Below, piece after piece: positions 60,340-64,000 of a stretch of 64,000 bases of DNA. Below the pieces are notes generated by a model, which worked only from the letters and a program-made list of their open reading frames with translations, had not been told where the DNA came from and did not search any database. Origin of the DNA: Prinia subflava (taxonomy: Eukaryota; Chordata; Aves; Passeriformes; Cisticolidae); contig NC_086254.1 in assembly GCF_021018805.1 (NCBI RefSeq), forward strand, positions 29,635,300 to 29,699,299. Reading direction: 5' to 3'. Numbering within the stretch: the first letter of the stretch is position 1; every line of letters starts with the position of its first letter. The translations under genes were made by a program, and so were the position numbers.

Positions 60340-60535
60340 ATGTCAATTTGCTTGGTGGAGCTGTTGTCCAGAGAAGCTGTGGCTGCTCCATTCCTGGAAG
60401 TGTCCAAGGCCAGGTTGGATGGGGTTTGGAGCAACCTGGGATAGTGGAAGGTGTCTCTGGCCACAGCATGAGGGTTGAAACTAGCTGGGGGTTAAGGTTC
60501 CTTCCAACCCAAACCAGACAGTGATTCAGTGATAT
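60340..60535 (+). mobile_element. CR1 LINE 3'-end fragment
   Basis: It reads in CR1 sense on the plus strand: GGAAGTGTCCAAGGCCAGGT, TGGATGGGGTTTGGAGCAAC, GGAAGGTGTCTCTGGCCA and TTCCTTCCAACCCAAACCA, ending in a degraded GATTCAGTGAT tail. Confidence 0.95.
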
Positions 60536-63500
60536 TTACAGAAATTTCTGCCTGTTCTGGGGCCATGCAGAGTCCTTTTCTTGGAAGTCAGGAGAATGTT
60601 TCCTTTGTCAGCTGGTTTGTGATTTAGGGATGTCACCAGCCTATCCAATACCCTGCATGCTGTGAAAATGGCTGTGGGTGCCTGAGGTTAAAAGGGTGTG
60701 AGGCCACCGTGGTGTTACTGCTGTGTCATGGGATCTCCCTCTGCAGACCTGGCTCCAAGTTCTTTGATATCTGTGACAACAAATGTGTCAGGATCTCCTC
60801 CCTCTCTGGAGGGACAGCTGTGCCATGGCCTTGGATTACGGGTGGGATGCTGCTCCAAAGGGGTAAATGCATCCTTTACACCAGGACTTTGGGAGTCTGT
60901 GCCTCTTTTTTGGGAAAGGGGTCCCTGGAGGTGCCCTAAGCATTCCCTGGTGAAGCGATTCTGGCAGGTCCTGGGAACTCTGCAAATTTCTTACTCATGG
61001 AGTATTTCAGGTCATCACTCATTTCTCAACTGTGCTTTGCAGGTTATAAGTTTATTTAAATTTTTACTATTTTCTGGGAAATGATATGTGGAGACAATTA
61101 AATATATCTAGAATATATTTATTTTATGCAGAAATTACGTTTATTAACCGTTTGTAGCTTTATTCCAAGCTTACAGCTTGCATTTATCTCTGGCCAGGAG
61201 ACAATCTTTCACAGATCCTCTCCAAGAGCTCTGGAAGTTGAAGGCCTCATGTAAGACAGTGTAGCAAACAGTTATTGTGGCTGTGTCTCAAATGGGCTGT
61301 GAATCTGGTCCATAAAATGGTCCTTGGATATTTTTATTGCTCATAAGCTACTGGCATAATATTAATATGCATAGCAGTGGATCAGTGGCACTCCTACTGC
61401 TCTCCTTGCCCTCTACCCTCACATATCAAAATGGGAATTGTACTTCCCTGCTGATGCTCCTGCACCTTCTGTGTCCCTGGGAGATGGGGGCTGCACCCCA
61501 GGCCAGATCTGGGGAGCAGGGCCTTGGTGATGATCCCTCTGCAGCCCCGGGCTCTGCCCCTGAAGGGATCCTCACACAGCCTTTGCTCTCTGGGGTGTAG
61601 AGGGGAATCCTAGGGGAATGCTGCTGCTCTCATGGCCTTTCTTCAGTGCCAGGGATGCACCTTCCGCTTCTGCATGCACAGAAATACTCTAGCTCCTCTA
61701 TACCCCTTTGGCTCTTTATTCTGTTTTTCCTTTCTCCCCTCCATTCCCTCCTGTTTTCTGCTTTCCCTCAGACTCACCCTGTATTCTGTGTCCCACTGGA
61801 TTCTCCTGAGGAAGCAGAAGCAGTGGACTAAACCAAATGGCCTCCCCTGCCATGTCCTCCCCCAAAACAAGGCACTGAGGCTCCAACCAACCATCAGTCC
61901 GTGAGATCCTTCCTCTTTTGCGGGCGTTCCCTGGGAACTGGCGCCACCAGATAAAGTTCATTCCTCAGCTTGGCCTTGTCTCCTGCTCAGCCACTGATAA
62001 GATCCACGGTGCTTCCTTTGCTCCCATTAAAATCACACAGGCTCCTGCAGGACAGGTCCGTGCCTCAGATCTGGGACCTCTCCATTGCACAGTGGAACCG
62101 GGCTGTGCTGCTGGGATTTTAACATCATCTTTCTTCCAAGACGAACATTCTCCTACCAAACTTCCCCACCATTTGAACTTCTCATTTCCTTTTCTTCCCA
62201 CCTATTTTTTTGTTTGTTTTTCACTCTCCTTGATTGTGTCTCTCTCTATTTGCACCTCATTCCCGTTTCTTACTTTTTCCCCCTCTGTCTCTGCATTCTC
62301 CCATCCCCCTTCTGTGCTGTTTTCATCCATCCAGCTCTCAAATGCTGATGAGATCCAGCAAGGAGCCAGCCCCACAGTTGCTGTTTAAGATGCTGGAAAC
62401 TGCCCAAACAGGGTTCTGTATCTGGGCTGCCATAAAGTTGGGAGATATCTGATCTTTTTTACATCTACAGCTGTGTTGTTTGTGCTGTTTTCCTTGCTGT
62501 TTCCTCTCTGTTTTCCCTCTTTGGGCTGTGCTCTGCTGTTCAGCAGCACAGGCTGAACAATGTGTGCCTGGGAATTGGGGGTCTCTGCAACAGGGGCTTC
62601 TACTGTCCAAACAATTTTGCAATAACAAAATATAGAAATGTTAAATCACTGCTTCCAAGAATCCAAAATCCTGATTGCTGGCACCTGGGCTCCTAAATGG
62701 GTTTGATGCTGGTGGATAGGGTAATGCTGAGTCTTCTGTGGCTGTCATGATTTATCCATCTGTAAATTTTGTGTTAATCTTACTAAAAAAATCCTTCTTG
62801 TGCATCTTCTCTGGCATCTGTATAGATGGACTCAGGGGAAATGACATGGCCACGTGGAGGCTGCTTTGCATGTGAGCTTGTTGCCTTTCTTGCTGAAAAA
62901 GTGATTTTTCAGTGCTGCCAAACTTGTGTTTTTCAAACCCACAGCCCCTGGTGCGCTGTGCAAGACTGAGCTTGACGTTGGTGTAACACTGCCACCGTCT
63001 AAACCCGGCCTCTTTTACTCTGCTAAATGAATGTAATGATTCTTCTGCCTGTGGCTGTAGCAGAAGAGGATTTCCACCAGGTGGTAATGTTGGGCTTTGG
63101 TTTGTGCTCTGACCAGCCCAGAGTTTGCATAAGGTTTTCAGTGAAGGGGCTGGGAAATGGGATTATATGGTGGGATTAACCTGGGTCATCTCTGCGGAAT
63201 TTTTTGGGTTTGTTTTGTTATTTGCACATAAGCTTTACATATGGGGGAATTTCAGCCCGTGAGCAGCTTGCAGATTCTTGACTACTCACAAATATTTAGA
63301 ATTTGGCTGTTTAAATTGTTTCTTTGGGCCCCCGTTGCTGTGGTTAATGTGTACTTCTGGATCTTTTCAAACCACAGGTCGTTTTGGGTTTTTTAGTAAC
63401 CGAGCAAAGCTGGGAGATGCTGCAGGGCCAGAGCTGGTCCTCAGCCACCCCCACTTTGTGCTCCATGGCAAGGGAATGGAGCAAAGGTCAAATGAGGTTC

Positions 63501-64000
63501 CTTTTACAAATGCCTTTTGTGTTTGCAAAGCAGTTTCTTCTAGTACAGGGAGGCACTAATTTCCAGGTATTTTGGTGTAAGGCTAAGGTGTGAGCTTGTT
63601 GCCTGGACCCCTTTTCAAAGCCAAAATTTGATATTGTTTTTTAATCAGTTGTCCTCGTGCTTCCTTCTCTCCGCTGTGCTCACAGCATTCACTCCATTTT
63701 TCACTGATGGTCTTGTTTTTAGCAGAAACTGCTTCTTCCATGAGAGGAGCAGGTGCTGCTGATCTGTGTATGGAGCACTGCTGGGTGTCTGAGCACCCTG
63801 CCCAGGGGGTTGCACAGGACCTGTAAACCACAGAAATCCCCCACCCCTCCTGGCAGAACAGCCAGGTTTTCTCCTGGTCATTCCCACTCCTGGTCGTGGT
63901 GAGCAGCTGCTCCTGCAGGCTGGCAGGTCTCTGCAAGCACCATCACTTACACTGACAGGCTGTTATTTTTCTATTAGGACTCTCTGATTTTAGGTTGTAA

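Larger units (their letters stand above)
53761..64000. other. intergenic region right of MAPRE1, no gene recognised
   Basis: Ten kilobases without a conserved exon or RNA gene that I can recognise. Open frames are short and match nothing known. In human the next genes are EFCAB8 and SUN5; I recognised none of their exons. The region holds two CR1 fragments and one A/T-rich patch, listed separately. Confidence 0.5.

Noticed and set aside
53761..64000. EFCAB8, SUN5 or BPIF-family exons expected by synteny to the right of MAPRE1
   Set aside because: None of their conserved peptides was recognised on either strand. They may lie beyond the window or be lost.

Overview
This window is vertebrate nuclear DNA and almost certainly from a bird. 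Introns are short, several fragments match the 3' end of CR1 LINEs, CpG islands are strong, and three multi-exon genes can be rebuilt codon by codon. Gene order (COMMD7 on the minus strand, then DNMT3B and MAPRE1 on the plus strand) is the order I know from human chromosome 20q11.2, so this is a conserved synteny block, probably avian chromosome 20. I cannot name the species.

Layout. Positions 1-12,680 hold no gene I can prove. They contain three GC-rich, CpG-rich stretches (about 1.9-4.3 kb, 6.8-7.8 kb, 10.3-11.3 kb), and the middle one carries a seven-copy 42-bp G-rich tandem repeat. By synteny the upstream neighbour should be NOL4L on the minus strand, but no NOL4L exon was recognised. COMMD7 runs from 18,235 down to 12,983 in nine coding exons (200 aa). 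From 18.4 to 24.4 kb is an intergenic stretch that opens with an A/C-rich tract followed by a G/T-rich tract. DNMT3B begins in a CpG island at about 24.4-26.2 kb, with coding exons from 30,235 to 41,878 (18 coding exons, 719 aa) and a 3' UTR of up to 2.9 kb. A GC-rich minisatellite and CpG island precede MAPRE1, whose six coding exons run from 46,351 to 52,155 (263 aa), with a 3' UTR to about 53.76 kb. From there to 64 kb I see only CR1 fragments, an AT-rich patch and unremarkable non-coding sequence.

Main result. All DNMT3B exons join in frame with good splice sites, yet the gene has no counterpart of the two human exons that encode the target-recognition part of the methyltransferase domain (63 residues), nor of the 20-residue exon between PWWP and ADD. 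The last two exons join exactly as in the human splice isoform DNMT3B3, which is catalytically inactive and acts as an accessory subunit. The catalytic Pro-Cys-Asn motif also reads Pro-Cys-Asp. The PWWP and ADD chromatin-reading domains look intact. The sequence therefore suggests a bird DNMT3B fixed by its genome in a DNMT3B3-like, probably non-catalytic form.

The other two genes look ordinary. COMMD7 is a COMM-domain protein of the Commander/CCC trafficking and NF-kB network. MAPRE1 encodes EB1, the microtubule plus-end tracking protein.
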